Assembly: GCF_025642155.1 (NCBI RefSeq)
Contig: NZ_CP106800.1
Span: forward strand, 1 to 64,000
Reading direction: 5' to 3'
Source of the DNA: Streptomyces sp. HUAS 15-9
GTDB taxonomy: Bacteria; Actinomycetota; Actinomycetes; Streptomycetales; Streptomycetaceae
Length of the DNA stretch: 64,000 nucleotides
Positions 32,509 to 40,319 of the stretch are shown here, piece by piece. The notes below the pieces were generated by a model. The model saw only the letters and a list, made by a program, of their open reading frames with translations. It was not told the DNA's origin and made no database searches. Numbering within the stretch: the first letter of the stretch is position 1; every line of letters starts with the position of its first letter. The translations under genes were made by a program, and so were the position numbers.

Positions 32509-32632
32509 GAAAACGGGTTCCTGTCTGTGCTGTGGGTCGTGGGCACTGGGGGAGGGGCCGGCCGCTTGCGGGCGACCGACCGGGGTGCGGGCGGCGAGCG
32601 CCGGCGGGAGGTCGCGGCCCAGGTCCTCGCGG

Positions 32633-33277
32633 TCACCTCGACTCCGCGGCCTCGAGGCGCGCGGTGAGGTGCGGATTGGCGGCGGTGATGTCGTCCAGGA
32701 GCTTGCGGCTGGGCTTCCACAGGCGCTGCGATCCGGTGGCGTAGACGGGCTCGGGGAGGGGCTGGACGTGCGCGAGCTGCCAGTGGAAGCAGCCGTGCTC
32801 GGACCAGCGGGTGCAGGTGCCGTCGTCCGCGTGGATGCCTGTGAGGTCGGCGACGGCGACGACGTGTCCCTGTACCGGTTCGTAGCCGTCGGGCAGCACC
32901 GCGCGCACGTGGGGCAGGGTCAGGGCCCGCCTGTCGACGGTCTGGCCGCCGTGGATGAGGAGCGTGCCGCGCCAGTGGGTGCTCCACACCCGGTTCTCGA
33001 TGCGCTTGGCGATCTCCTCGTCGGTGAGGGCGATCAGGTCCGACCAGGGCGGCTGGATGGTCATCGCGCGCATCTTGGTGGAGTTCGGGTCCGAGGCCGG
33101 GGCCTGGTGGCGGGAGCTGATGCTCTGGCCCAGCAGCTCGAAGTTGAGGCGCTGCTGCTCGGCGGTGAGCGGCGCCGGCCGTTGGGGCGCGGTGAAGAGG
33201 GCACCGGTGGGTTCGGCTTCGTGGCGGGCCCGGGCGTAGAGGCGGGCGTCGTAGGCGTCCGCGATCGTGACGGTCAC
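32633..33277 (-). CDS. ASCH/PUA-like domain protein
   Basis: 214 residues. After a charged N-terminal 65 residues, MRAMTIQPPWSDLIALTDEEIAKRIENR, WRGTLLIHGGQ and HVVAVADLTGIH give the ASCH fold signature (RNA- or nucleotide-binding, PUA-related). The C-terminus is helical. GTG 33277 overlaps the TGA of the upstream zinc protein. ASCH proteins are proposed RNA-modification readers or nucleases; the precise target here is unknown. Confidence 0.8.
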   Translation of the reverse strand: MTVTIADAYDARLYARARHEAEPTGALFTAPQRPAPLTAEQQRLNFELLGQSISSRHQAPASDPNSTKMRAMTIQPPWSDLIALTDEEIAKRIENRVWSTHWRGTLLIHGGQTVDRRALTLPHVRAVLPDGYEPVQGHVVAVADLTGIHADDGTCTRWSEHGCFHWQLAHVQPLPEPVYATGSQRLWKPSRKLLDDITAANPHLTARLEAAESR

Positions 33278-33570
33278 CGGGACTCCTCCGGCTCAGGGTC
33301 CGTCTTGAAGACGGGGGTGCGGCCGACGGCGATCAGCAGGACCTGGAGGGCGGTGCCGGGGTGGCTGTGCTCCTGGGTGGCGGGCAGGCCGCAGGAGAAG
33401 CAGTCGGCTTCCGCGCCGGCCCAGGCGACGTTGCAGCGTCCGCACAGGAAGCTGGGACCGCGGCGGGGCAGGGGACGGCGGCGCCCCAGGCCGATGGCGC
33501 GCATTCTGGCGGCTGCGGCCTGGCGGGCTTTGCGGGTGGGGGAGTGGGCGGGGCGGGGTCGGGACGGCAT
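33274..33570 (-). CDS. Small basic zinc-ribbon protein
   Basis: 98 residues. A strongly basic N-terminus (RKARQAAAARMRAIGLGRRR) precedes FLCGRCNVAWAGAEADCFSCG, a clear CxxC...CxxC ribbon. The start is ATG 33570. It overlaps the ASCH gene (GTGA) and is probably a nucleic-acid-binding partner. Confidence 0.65.
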   Translation of the reverse strand: MPSRPRPAHSPTRKARQAAAARMRAIGLGRRRPLPRRGPSFLCGRCNVAWAGAEADCFSCGLPATQEHSHPGTALQVLLIAVGRTPVFKTDPEPEESR

Positions 33571-33610
33571 GATGAGGGTGCTCCTCTCGCCTGCGGGCGC
33601 GATGGTGTGG

Positions 33611-33657
33611 CCCGGGACGGCCGGCTGGTTTCTCAGGCCGAAGGCGGCCGTCCCGGG
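33611..33657 (-). repeat. Intercistronic hairpin
   Basis: CCCGGGACGGCCG (33611-33623) and CGGCCGTCCCGGG (33645-33657): a perfect 13-base stem of the same general class as those at 30520 and 31327. Confidence 0.7.
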
Positions 33658-33663
33658 GCGGGT

Positions 33664-33912
33664 TCAGGTCGGGGTCCTGGCGTCGAAGCGCAGGGTGTGA
33701 GCCAGGACGATCGGGGTGAGGGCGAGGACGTCGTCGTAGCGGGGGTCGATGGCTGCGCCGTCGCGGGCGGCCTGTTCGGCCGGGCTGTTGGCGAGCTTGC
33801 GGGCGGCCTCGCGGGCGAGGTACGCGCTGGCAGCTTCTTTGATCACGTAGCTGTGGCGGGTGCTGGCCTCATCGAGCAGGCGGAAGGTCACCAGCCACGG
33901 GTCGGAGTGCAT
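33664..33912 (-). CDS. Small hypothetical protein
   Basis: 82 residues: a strand-rich start (WLVTFRLLDEASTRHSYVIKEAASAYLAREAARKL, given here as a position guide within residues 6-40) and a helical end. ATG 33912. Family unrecognised; small double-stranded-RNA-binding-like folds have this strand-then-helix order, but that is speculation. Confidence 0.5.
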   Translation of the reverse strand: MHSDPWLVTFRLLDEASTRHSYVIKEAASAYLAREAARKLANSPAEQAARDGAAIDPRYDDVLALTPIVLAHTLRFDARTPT

Positions 33913-33946
33913 CGCTTCGTCCGTGCACGGTCGGCGTCAGCGGGCC

Positions 33947-34519
33947 CTAGAAGGGCGGCTCAATGCTGGTGTGTGCCGGGTCGGCGTAGCTGCTGGATCG
34001 GATCCGCAAGCGGTAGTCGCAGTCGATGGGGGCGCCGGGGGCGGTGTCGAGTTCGTCCAGCAGGACGATCAGGTGGTCCTCGTCGACCAGCTCCACGCTG
34101 AGGTAGGTGCCGCAGGAGCAGGGGGCGATGAGGGTGAGGACGTGGACCAGGTCGCCGTCCTCGCCGAAGCCTTCCTCGCGGCGGGTGTAGTGGAGCCACC
34201 AGCCACGCAGCCCGTCGGCGGAGCCGAGGTAGGTGACGGCGGAGGCCATCAACTGCGCGTCGGGTACGGGCGGGTGGCCGGTCCAGGACATGGCCTGCAC
34301 CACGGTGTCGAGGGTGTCCGGGAAGGCGCCGGTGAGTACGGCGTCGGCGTTGAGGACGGCCTGGAAGGCGGCCTCTTCGTCGTGCTGCTCCTCCCGCTGG
34401 GACAGGTCGAATTTCTGCACCCGCTGGTGCAGGGCGACGATCGGCTCAAGGCCGGTGTCGTTGTCGTGCGGACGGTCGTCTCGGTTGTGGAGGGCGGGGG
34501 CGAGTTGAAGAACGGTCAT
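33947..34519 (-). CDS. Hypothetical protein, paralogue of the gene at 37350
   Basis: 190 residues. The core HYTRREEGF...VLTLIAPCSCGTYLSVELVDEDHLI matches HHTLDISED...VLTLIAPCACGSGYVDFQLENEDDLL of the protein at 37350-37841. The shared CxCG and acidic strand pair suggest a small metal-binding domain. ATG 34519 follows GGACCACCCC; no strong ribosome site is evident, so translation may be coupled to upstream flow. Function unknown; duplication within the array is clear. Confidence 0.65.
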   Translation of the reverse strand: MTVLQLAPALHNRDDRPHDNDTGLEPIVALHQRVQKFDLSQREEQHDEEAAFQAVLNADAVLTGAFPDTLDTVVQAMSWTGHPPVPDAQLMASAVTYLGSADGLRGWWLHYTRREEGFGEDGDLVHVLTLIAPCSCGTYLSVELVDEDHLIVLLDELDTAPGAPIDCDYRLRIRSSSYADPAHTSIEPPF

Positions 34520-34564
34520 GAGGGGTGGTCCTCCGCTCGGGATCCTGCGTAGGGCCGGTCGGGT

Positions 34565-34612
34565 CTGTCCGGTCCTCCGCACCGCCCCAACCCGTGTGCG
34601 GGGTTGGGGCGG
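34565..34612 (-). repeat. Intercistronic hairpin repeat, class 2, copy 1
   Basis: A conserved lead (GGTCCTCCGCACCGCCCC, 34571-34588) runs into the hairpin CCGCCCCAACCC/GGGTTGGGGCGG (34582-34593, 34601-34612). Near-identical copies lie at 37877-37924 and 38772-38818, each between a stop codon and the next gene. Confidence 0.8.
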
Positions 34613-34629
34613 CACGGGCGGCCGTCAGC

Positions 34630-35046
34630 TCAGGCGGCGGCGTTGTCCATGCGGAGTTCGGCGAGCGCGATGCCGTACGTCGCGCAGGCGCCGGAGCAGA
34701 ACTCGCGGGCGGGCTCGGTCGATCCGCTCACGTGGACGAGGACCCAGCCGCGCTGGGGGATGCGGTCGGCCTGACCGCAGCCCTCGGTGGGACACGGGGT
34801 CCGTACGGCGGTGTTCGCCTCGGGGCGGGAGGTGCCGGCGGCGAACTTCCCGCCGTTCCACTTGTGCTGCCCGGCGGCCCGGGGCGCGCGACCGGCCTGC
34901 CGTGCCTCGGACTTGGCCTGTTCGTCGTCGCGCTTGGCCTGCAGGCAGCCGCACGCTTCGGTGGCGGGGACCTTGCGGCGGGTGTGCTGGCGGTGGCCGC
35001 GCAGGGTGCCGTGCTCGATGCCTTCTTCCTGGCCGCTGAGGCTCAC
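34630..35046 (-). CDS. Small basic zinc-type protein
   Basis: 138 residues. ACGCLQAKRDDEQAK and a basic middle precede CPTEGCGQADRIPQRGWVL and REFCSGACATYGIALAELR, which hold spaced Cys pairs suited to zinc. GTG 35046 overlaps the upstream stop (GTGA). It is part of a four-gene chain (36744 to 34630) joined by such overlaps. Confidence 0.6.
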   Translation of the reverse strand: MSLSGQEEGIEHGTLRGHRQHTRRKVPATEACGCLQAKRDDEQAKSEARQAGRAPRAAGQHKWNGGKFAAGTSRPEANTAVRTPCPTEGCGQADRIPQRGWVLVHVSGSTEPAREFCSGACATYGIALAELRMDNAAA

Positions 35047-35354
35047 GGGGTTGCTCCTTCCGGAGTGGTGGGGTTCGGGCGGGTGGCCGGCTGCTGGTTG
35101 TCCATGAGGGCGAGGAACTCCCGGCCGAGGTCGACGTCGGCCAGGAGCACCCGCAGGATCGAGGCGAGGCCGTCGCGTTCGATCGGGTTGAGGCGGTCCC
35201 AGACCGCGTGCGCGTCGCGGTGGGCGCCGACGGCCTTCAGGTAGTCGGCCTCGGTGCTGACCGTGCGGTTGGCACCGCACCGGCCGCAGCGGAAGACCGC
35301 TTGGTCCCATCCCTGCGCTGCCGTGTTGAGGCGCGAGGCCCCGCTGGCGCTCAC
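35043..35354 (-). CDS. Small zinc-ribbon protein
   Basis: 103 residues. FRCGRCGANRTVST near the N-terminus and HRDAHAVWDRL just after form a CxxC...H..H zinc site like a C2H2-type ribbon; the rest is helical. GTG 35354 overlaps the upstream TGA, so translation is coupled. Probably nucleic-acid binding. Confidence 0.6.
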   Translation of the reverse strand: MSASGASRLNTAAQGWDQAVFRCGRCGANRTVSTEADYLKAVGAHRDAHAVWDRLNPIERDGLASILRVLLADVDLGREFLALMDNQQPATRPNPTTPEGATP

Positions 35355-35737
35355 TTCTCGCCCCTGTCCTGTGAGTCGAGGTGGGAGGGGAGTTGGGCGA
35401 GCAGCAGACGCAGGGTCCGTGCCATCACCACGGTGGGTTCGGTGAGGTTGCCGCAGGACAGCCAGTGGGCGAGGTCGCGGTGCCCAGAGAGGTCCACGGT
35501 GTAGATCGCGGTCGGCGTACGCCCGTCGCCACCGTCGATCCACGCCTGGAGGGTGATGCGGCCCGTCTCCGGGTCGGGGTCGGCGCCGACCGACCGGCCC
35601 GCGCCAGTGTTCGTGAGGATCGCGGCCGGAGCGCCGGGCCCCATGGTGGGCTCCCACGCCTGTCCGAGTCCCGCGCGCAGGGCGGCGGCGAGGCGTTCGA
35701 CCGGGTCCAAGGTCGGTTCGATAGGGGGTGTGTTCAC
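35351..35737 (-). CDS. Hypothetical protein in the coupled four-gene chain
   Basis: 128 residues. A helical start (DPVERLAAALRAGLGQAW) is followed by strands (AAILTNTGAGRSVGAD, GRITLQAWIDGG, TAIYTVDLSG) and a helical end. GTG 35737 overlaps the kinase-like gene's stop. No family recognised. Confidence 0.55.
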   Translation of the reverse strand: MNTPPIEPTLDPVERLAAALRAGLGQAWEPTMGPGAPAAILTNTGAGRSVGADPDPETGRITLQAWIDGGDGRTPTAIYTVDLSGHRDLAHWLSCGNLTEPTVVMARTLRLLLAQLPSHLDSQDRGEK

Positions 35738-36744
35738 GACCGGACCGCCTCCGTGTACTGCGTCTGGCGGTCGTCGCCCTCGGGGTCAGCTCCGGCCTCC
35801 CAGTCGGCGGCCTCGTGGTCGATCTCGCCTTCGTAGCCGCAGCCTTCGCAGATCAGACCGTCGCAGGTCTCGTGCTGGCCCTGGTAGGCGCGCAGCAGGT
35901 CGGTGGCGCTGTAGGCGGGCACCCAGGCCGGACCACAGGGTTCGTCGTCGTCGCGGTCGGTGTCGTTGGGGCAGGGCACCAGGACGTCGAAGCCGAAGTT
36001 GCCCTCGCCGTCGGCGTCGTGCCGGTAGGCAAGAGTGAGGAAGTCGCCAGCGACTTCCAGGACAACGACACGGTCGTTGCCGGTGACGAGGTCGGAGCCG
36101 TCCTTCCAGGCGGCCAGGCGAGCGATCTCCGGGCCGAAGTAGCGGCGCAAGCGCCAGGCGTCGCCCGGCTTGACGCCGCCGTCCAGGCCGAGCTCGAGGC
36201 GCCGGGTGTCGCTGACCCGCTGCAGCAGCGTGCCGAGCCGGCCGAGACGCTGGATGCCGGGGGTGAACTCGGCGTAGTCGAAGCCCTCTTGCAGCAGGCG
36301 GTCGGGGGAGGCGGTGGCGACCATGGCCTGGTGCTGAGCGCGGACGGCGGCCTCAGGCACCTGCTGGTCACCGGTGCGGGAGGCGTTGCGTTCCAGGCAC
36401 ACGCTCAGCGGTGTGGGCACGATCAGGGCGACGGTGGGAACGCCGTAGCGGCGTGCCGTGGCCAGGAGCGTGGCGCGGTCTTCGGGGTTGATGGAGGTCG
36501 CGTCGATGACGGAGGTCAGCCCGCGGCGCAGGCGGGCCTCGAGGACGCGCAGGAGGGCGAAGACGGCGTCGCCGGTGGCGGACTGGTCGCCGGCGGAGTC
36601 CGAGACCAGGGCCCTGTAGTGGTCGAGGCTGAGGACCTGGGTGGGCGCCCAGGTGCTGGCCAGGGTGGACTTGCCCGAGCCGGCTGGGCCGATGAGGACG
36701 ATGACGGCTGGGTCGGGGAAGTCGGTGTCGAGGAACGATGTCAC
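35734..36744 (-). CDS. P-loop (polynucleotide-kinase-like) ATPase
   Basis: 336 residues. VIVLIGPAGSGKSTLAS (Walker A about 18-26), LSLDHYRALVSD, VIDATSINPEDRATLLATARRYGVPTVAL and LERNASRTGDQQVP are the pattern of AAA_33/PNKP-type kinases that phosphorylate nucleic-acid or nucleotide ends. A C-terminal extension from about residue 200 has WKDGSDLV and a CDGLICEGCGYEGEIDHE zinc-like segment. GTG 36744 is chosen because the kinase pattern starts there. It heads the four-gene coupled chain. The substrate is unknown; end repair of transferred DNA is a guess. Confidence 0.8.
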   Translation of the reverse strand: MTSFLDTDFPDPAVIVLIGPAGSGKSTLASTWAPTQVLSLDHYRALVSDSAGDQSATGDAVFALLRVLEARLRRGLTSVIDATSINPEDRATLLATARRYGVPTVALIVPTPLSVCLERNASRTGDQQVPEAAVRAQHQAMVATASPDRLLQEGFDYAEFTPGIQRLGRLGTLLQRVSDTRRLELGLDGGVKPGDAWRLRRYFGPEIARLAAWKDGSDLVTGNDRVVVLEVAGDFLTLAYRHDADGEGNFGFDVLVPCPNDTDRDDDEPCGPAWVPAYSATDLLRAYQGQHETCDGLICEGCGYEGEIDHEAADWEAGADPEGDDRQTQYTEAVRS

Positions 36745-36800
36745 GGTGGGGCTCCCTGCGGGAACGAGGCGCTGGGTGGGCGCGGGACGGTCGGCGGGGC

Positions 36801-37256
36801 TCACTTGGCGGCCGCGATGGCAGCCGCGACGGTTTCCACGGTGTGGTGGAAGGCCTGGTCCAGGGCGTAAGCGCCGCCCAGGGGGCCGCCCAGCTGGTAG
36901 AAGTTGCCCTTGCCGGTGGCGTCCGCGACGGCCTTGAGGTGCATGCGCCGGTCGGCCCACCAGTGGGTGCCGGCCGACAGGGCGAGCGCCGCGGCGACCC
37001 AGCCGGGCTTCAAGCGCAGGCCGAGCACGCGGGATCCGGCGTACAGGACGGCGGCCTGGGTGGCGGTGTAGGTGGCGACGTGCGCGGTGCACGCGATGCG
37101 CCCGGCCCGGCTGGACTGGCCATCGTTCCCGTCGTGCTGGCCCTTGGTGACGGCCTGGTGGTCGGACTGGATCCAGTGGTCACCCAGGTCCGCGGCCATA
37201 CGCATCAGGGCGTAGACGGCGGCGAAACGGGCGGCTCGGGGGCTGTGATCGGTCAT
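36801..37256 (-). CDS. Membrane protein
   Basis: 151 residues. Hydrophobic segments lie near 51-70 and 74-90. THWWADRRMHLKAVADATGKGNFYQLGGPLGG (residues about 92-123) is the recognisable block, reminiscent of DUF3307-like proteins. ATG 37256 follows GGAGCACCTCC. Possibly part of the conjugation membrane set; function not known. Confidence 0.65.
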   Translation of the reverse strand: MTDHSPRAARFAAVYALMRMAADLGDHWIQSDHQAVTKGQHDGNDGQSSRAGRIACTAHVATYTATQAAVLYAGSRVLGLRLKPGWVAAALALSAGTHWWADRRMHLKAVADATGKGNFYQLGGPLGGAYALDQAFHHTVETVAAAIAAAK

Positions 37257-37299
37257 GCTGGAGGTGCTCCTCATCTCGTTGTTCGGGCTGCGGGAGAAC

Positions 37300-37344
37300 G
37301 GGGGCGGCCGCAGGCGTTCTTGGTCGGATGCGGCGGCCGCCCCC
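37300..37344 (-). repeat. Intercistronic hairpin, GCGGCCGCCCC class
   Basis: GGGGGCGGCCGC (37300-37311) pairs with GCGGCCGCCCCC (37333-37344), a perfect 12-base stem between the membrane-protein gene and the gene at 37350. Confidence 0.75.
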
Positions 37345-37349
37345 GGGCG

Positions 37350-37841
37350 TCACTTCGTGGTCGGGGCGTGCGGGTCGGGGACGCTGGCGCACTCGCCGTC
37401 GTCGTGCGGGACGCGGCCGTGCGTACGGCGCAGGTCGGTGAGGATCTCCAGCAGGTCGTCCTCGTTCTCCAGCTGGAAGTCGACGTAGCCGGAACCGCAG
37501 GCGCAGGGCGCGATCAGCGTGAGAACGTCGCGGGCACCGTCGTCCTCGCTGATGTCGAGGGTGTGGTGCAGCCAGAGACCGCCCTCCAGCCAGGCGACGG
37601 CGCTCGCCTCCAGCCGGTTGTCCTTCACCGGGATCTGGCCGGCCCAGTCCTCGCCGTCCAGGACCTGGCCAACGGTGGCGCCGTAGGCGTTGTAGACGTG
37701 GTGGGCGGCGGCGATCTCTGCGTCGTCGCGCTGCTCGGCCTCGGTGTAGGTGTCGAGTTCGCTGACCATCGCGAACAGGCGGGCCAGCGGGGAGGCGTCG
37801 TCCAGAGCGGGGGCGATGACGGGTTCGAGGATGTCGGTCAC
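37350..37841 (-). CDS. Hypothetical protein, paralogue of the gene at 33947
   Basis: 163 residues. The N-terminal helical part is followed by the shared block WLHHTLDISED...RDVLTLIAPCACG and the acidic LENEDDLLEILTDL also found at 33947-34519. GTG 37841 was chosen where the conserved coding signal begins; an upstream hairpin copy (37877-37924) excludes a longer reading. Function unknown. Confidence 0.65.
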   Translation of the reverse strand: MTDILEPVIAPALDDASPLARLFAMVSELDTYTEAEQRDDAEIAAAHHVYNAYGATVGQVLDGEDWAGQIPVKDNRLEASAVAWLEGGLWLHHTLDISEDDGARDVLTLIAPCACGSGYVDFQLENEDDLLEILTDLRRTHGRVPHDDGECASVPDPHAPTTK

Positions 37842-37876
37842 AGGGTCTCCTTGGTGCGTCCGGGGATCGGGCCCAT

Positions 37877-37924
37877 CTGCCCGGTCCTCCGCACCGCCCC
37901 AGCCCCGGTCGGGGGTTGAGGCGG
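37877..37924 (-). repeat. Intercistronic hairpin repeat, class 2, copy 2
   Basis: The same lead as at 34571 (GGTCCTCCGCACCGCCCC) and a hairpin, 37894-37906 with 37912-37924, containing one G-T pair and one mismatch. Confidence 0.75.
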
Positions 37925-37945
37925 CGCAGGGGGCCGTCAGGCGGC

Positions 37946-38737
37946 TCAGGCGCACGCGAGGGCGGGGGCGTTCGTTTCGAGAGCGGTGCCGAGCAGAAGC
38001 GCGCGGATGCTCTTCTCGTAGTCGCCTCGGCAGATGCGGTCGTGCATCAGCTGGCCGGCGGTGAGGCACCAGGCGCGCAGGCTGATCGACTTGATGGCGT
38101 CCTGGTCGGCGCCCACGGTGGTGAGGGCCTTCTCGGCGGCGGCCCGGGAGAGCTTCTCCGCCACCTCCTTTGCTGCCTCCCGCCGGGAGTAGCGCGCCCT
38201 GAAGTGCACCCAGCTGCTCAGCGCGTAAGTGTCGTCCAGGCGCTCAGCCCAGGCGTCGTACCGCTGGCGGGTGCCGTCCGGGTCGGCCGTCCACTCCGCG
38301 GCCCACTGCCGGGCGAGGTCGGGCAGCTGACGGTCGATGAGGTCCATGACCTTCTTGCCGCGGTGGCCGAAGGCCCGCCAGATCTCGGTTTCCTCCACGA
38401 CGCGCAGCTGGTGGGCGAGCAGCTCGTGCCGGTAGTACTGCCCGCCCCAGGTGTGTGTCTCCCCGAGCGGCTCGACGATCCACAGCCGGACCGGCCACTG
38501 GACCGGCCACTCGCAGCGGCGGTCCAGGACCTCACCGACGCCGCGCTGGGTGTAGGTGCGGAAGTAGGAGAACGCGCTCTCGTCGAACCACTTGTGCTTG
38601 CCCGGACTGGGGTGGTCGACGACCTGGCCCACGTGCTCGGCGAGGTTGACAGTCGTGTACGCGCCGGTGGAGCCGCTGGTACGCGGAACGGTGCCGTCGG
38701 GCATGGTGACCATGTAGTGGTGCTGCGGCTGGTTCAC
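37946..38737 (-). CDS. Hypothetical protein
   Basis: 263 residues. The N-terminal part (MVTMPDGTVPRTSGSTGAYTT, KHKWFDESAFSYF) and VRLWIVEPLGETHTWGGQYYRHELLAHQLRVVEE are aromatic and strand-rich; the C-terminal half is helical (ARYSRREAAKEVAEKLSRAAAEKAL). GTG 38737 follows GGAGG. I do not recognise a family; it could be a plasmid maintenance or recombination accessory. Confidence 0.6.
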   Translation of the reverse strand: MNQPQHHYMVTMPDGTVPRTSGSTGAYTTVNLAEHVGQVVDHPSPGKHKWFDESAFSYFRTYTQRGVGEVLDRRCEWPVQWPVRLWIVEPLGETHTWGGQYYRHELLAHQLRVVEETEIWRAFGHRGKKVMDLIDRQLPDLARQWAAEWTADPDGTRQRYDAWAERLDDTYALSSWVHFRARYSRREAAKEVAEKLSRAAAEKALTTVGADQDAIKSISLRAWCLTAGQLMHDRICRGDYEKSIRALLLGTALETNAPALACA

Positions 38738-38771
38738 AGTTGGCCTCCGAGGGGCTCTGGGGTGGGCCGGA

Positions 38772-38818
38772 CTGTCCCGGTCCTCCGCAACGCCCCAGCC
38801 CGCGGACGGGTTGGGGCG
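38772..38818 (-). repeat. Intercistronic hairpin repeat, class 2, copy 3
   Basis: A CCCGGTCCTCCGCAACGCCCC-like lead (from 38776) and hairpin CGCCCCAGCCCG (38791-38802)/CGGGTTGGGGCG (38807-38818). Confidence 0.75.
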
Positions 38819-38831
38819 GCACGGAAAGCCG

Positions 38832-39227
38832 TCAGGCTGCGGCGCGTTCGACGACGGGGCGGTGCAGGTCGCGGTGGTGGAGGGCGACCTGGTGGCCGCG
38901 GCGGCGAAGGCGCCGGGCCAGCAGGTAGGCCGTGACACCGGCGCGGTGCTTGCCTCCTGCGCAGCCGACGGCGATGTGCAGCGGGTGCTGTCCGGCGCCG
39001 GGGCCGCGGGCGTAGGCCTGGGTCTGGGCGACGGTGGCGGCGAGCAGCTGCTCAATGCCGGGGGTGCGCTTCACGGCCCGGATGACCTTGCGGTGGCGGG
39101 CGGTCAGGGTGCGCAGGCTCGGGTCGAAGTGCGGGTCGCGGAAGTGCTGGCGCAGGTCGAGGACGATGTGCGCGTCAGCGGGCCGGGGACCGTGCAAGTG
39201 CCCGAACGAGGTGATGCGGATGTCCAT
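38832..39227 (-). CDS. RapZ C-terminal-domain-like protein
   Basis: 131 residues. SFGHLHGPRPADAHIVLDLRQHFRDP at the start and LHIAVGCAGGKHRAGVTAYLLARRL near the end match the C-terminal domain of RapZ (signature GCxGGxHR), which in E. coli binds small RNAs and in other bacteria senses UDP-sugars. The RapZ N-terminal P-loop kinase part is absent. ATG 39227 follows GGAGGCCACCC. A free-standing domain on a plasmid suggests RNA or phosphosugar binding. The family call is firm; the role is inferred. Confidence 0.85.
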   Translation of the reverse strand: MDIRITSFGHLHGPRPADAHIVLDLRQHFRDPHFDPSLRTLTARHRKVIRAVKRTPGIEQLLAATVAQTQAYARGPGAGQHPLHIAVGCAGGKHRAGVTAYLLARRLRRRGHQVALHHRDLHRPVVERAAA

Positions 39228-39244
39228 GAGGGTGGCCTCCGGGC

Positions 39245-40168
39245 TCAAGACGGGCCGGTGGCCCACGGGTCGTCGACGTCGCTCCCGGACGGGCGGACGG
39301 CTGCGGGGGAGGGCCGTTCGGCCGCTTCCTCGTCCTCCTCGTCGTCGCCGTAGCCGTCGGCGGCCTCACAGCCCAGGGAGCAGTAGGACCCGGCGTGGAA
39401 GAAGGGGGCGCCGCACAGGGCGCACTCCTTCTCTTCCGGCTCCTTCGACCAGTCGATGACGATGCTGGGGTCGATGCAGGCGGGGCAGCGGCCGTCGGCC
39501 TGGTCCCATACACCGCCGATGCAGCCGTCGGCGCAGTTACTGCGGAAGGTGCAGCCGCACTCCCGGCACATGATCTTCGGGGCGGGGGAGGGTTCGGCCG
39601 GCATGGCTGCGGTGAGGGTGTCCCACAGGAGGGTGCTGGGGCCGAACCGCGGGTCGGCGAGGGTGATCTGAAGGGCGTCCGCGACGGCATCCACGGCGTG
39701 CGGGAGCTTCGGCCACATCGCCTTCAGGTCCGGCAGGCCGAGGGCCTGGCCGAAGAGGTTGTCGGCGCCGTCGCCGGTGGTGACGGTGATCCCGGTGCCG
39801 GGACCGTCGTACTCGAAGTCGAGCCAGTCGTTGAGGGCGATCTCCAGGCCGGCCTTTTCGGCGGCGTCGACCAGGCGGCGGATGAGAGCCGGGTCGGTGG
39901 CGAAGCCCTGCACCGCCGCGCGCTGCTGCAGCTGCCCGTCGACGAAGCCGGCCTGCGCAGCCTGGATGAGGAATCCGGCGCGGTTGGCGGTGGCGAGGGC
40001 CGTGGTGTGCTCAGCAAGGGCGGGGTGGGGGCGGTGGTTCGCGCGGTGACCGGGGAGGCTGCGCACGGTGCCCTCCCACCAGGCGGCGGTGACCTTGCCG
40101 AGGTCGGTCAGGGTGCGGGCGGCCTGCCAGCGGGCACGGTCGGCGCGGCTCATCCATAAGCGCCTCAT
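39245..40168 (-). CDS. Zinc-binding helical protein
   Basis: 307 residues. Helical N-terminal two-thirds; then three Cys clusters in the C-terminal third: IMCRECGCTFRSNCADGCIG, RCPACIDP and KECALCGAPFFHAGSYCSLGCE, suited to several zinc sites. ATG 40168 follows GGAGGAACCGC. It precedes the RapZ-like gene closely (17 bases) and is probably cotranscribed. Function not recognised. Confidence 0.7.
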   Translation of the reverse strand: MRRLWMSRADRARWQAARTLTDLGKVTAAWWEGTVRSLPGHRANHRPHPALAEHTTALATANRAGFLIQAAQAGFVDGQLQQRAAVQGFATDPALIRRLVDAAEKAGLEIALNDWLDFEYDGPGTGITVTTGDGADNLFGQALGLPDLKAMWPKLPHAVDAVADALQITLADPRFGPSTLLWDTLTAAMPAEPSPAPKIMCRECGCTFRSNCADGCIGGVWDQADGRCPACIDPSIVIDWSKEPEEKECALCGAPFFHAGSYCSLGCEAADGYGDDEEDEEAAERPSPAAVRPSGSDVDDPWATGPS

Positions 40169-40204
40169 GCGGTTCCTCCAAGCGGCGGTGGTCCGAAGTG
40201 GTGA

Positions 40205-40242
40205 CCCGGCCCGGGCGCGATCACGGGCACGCCCGGGCCGGG
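40205..40242 (-). repeat. Intercistronic hairpin
   Basis: CCCGGCCCGGGCG (40205-40217) pairs with CGCCCGGGCCGGG (40230-40242), a perfect 13-base stem. Confidence 0.7.
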
Positions 40243-40319
40243 CGGTGCTGGCCGGTCGGCCACCGCCGGCCCCGGCGCCCGCTGAGCGCGGTGGTCGGGG
40301 CCGACAGAAGCCGGCCGGG

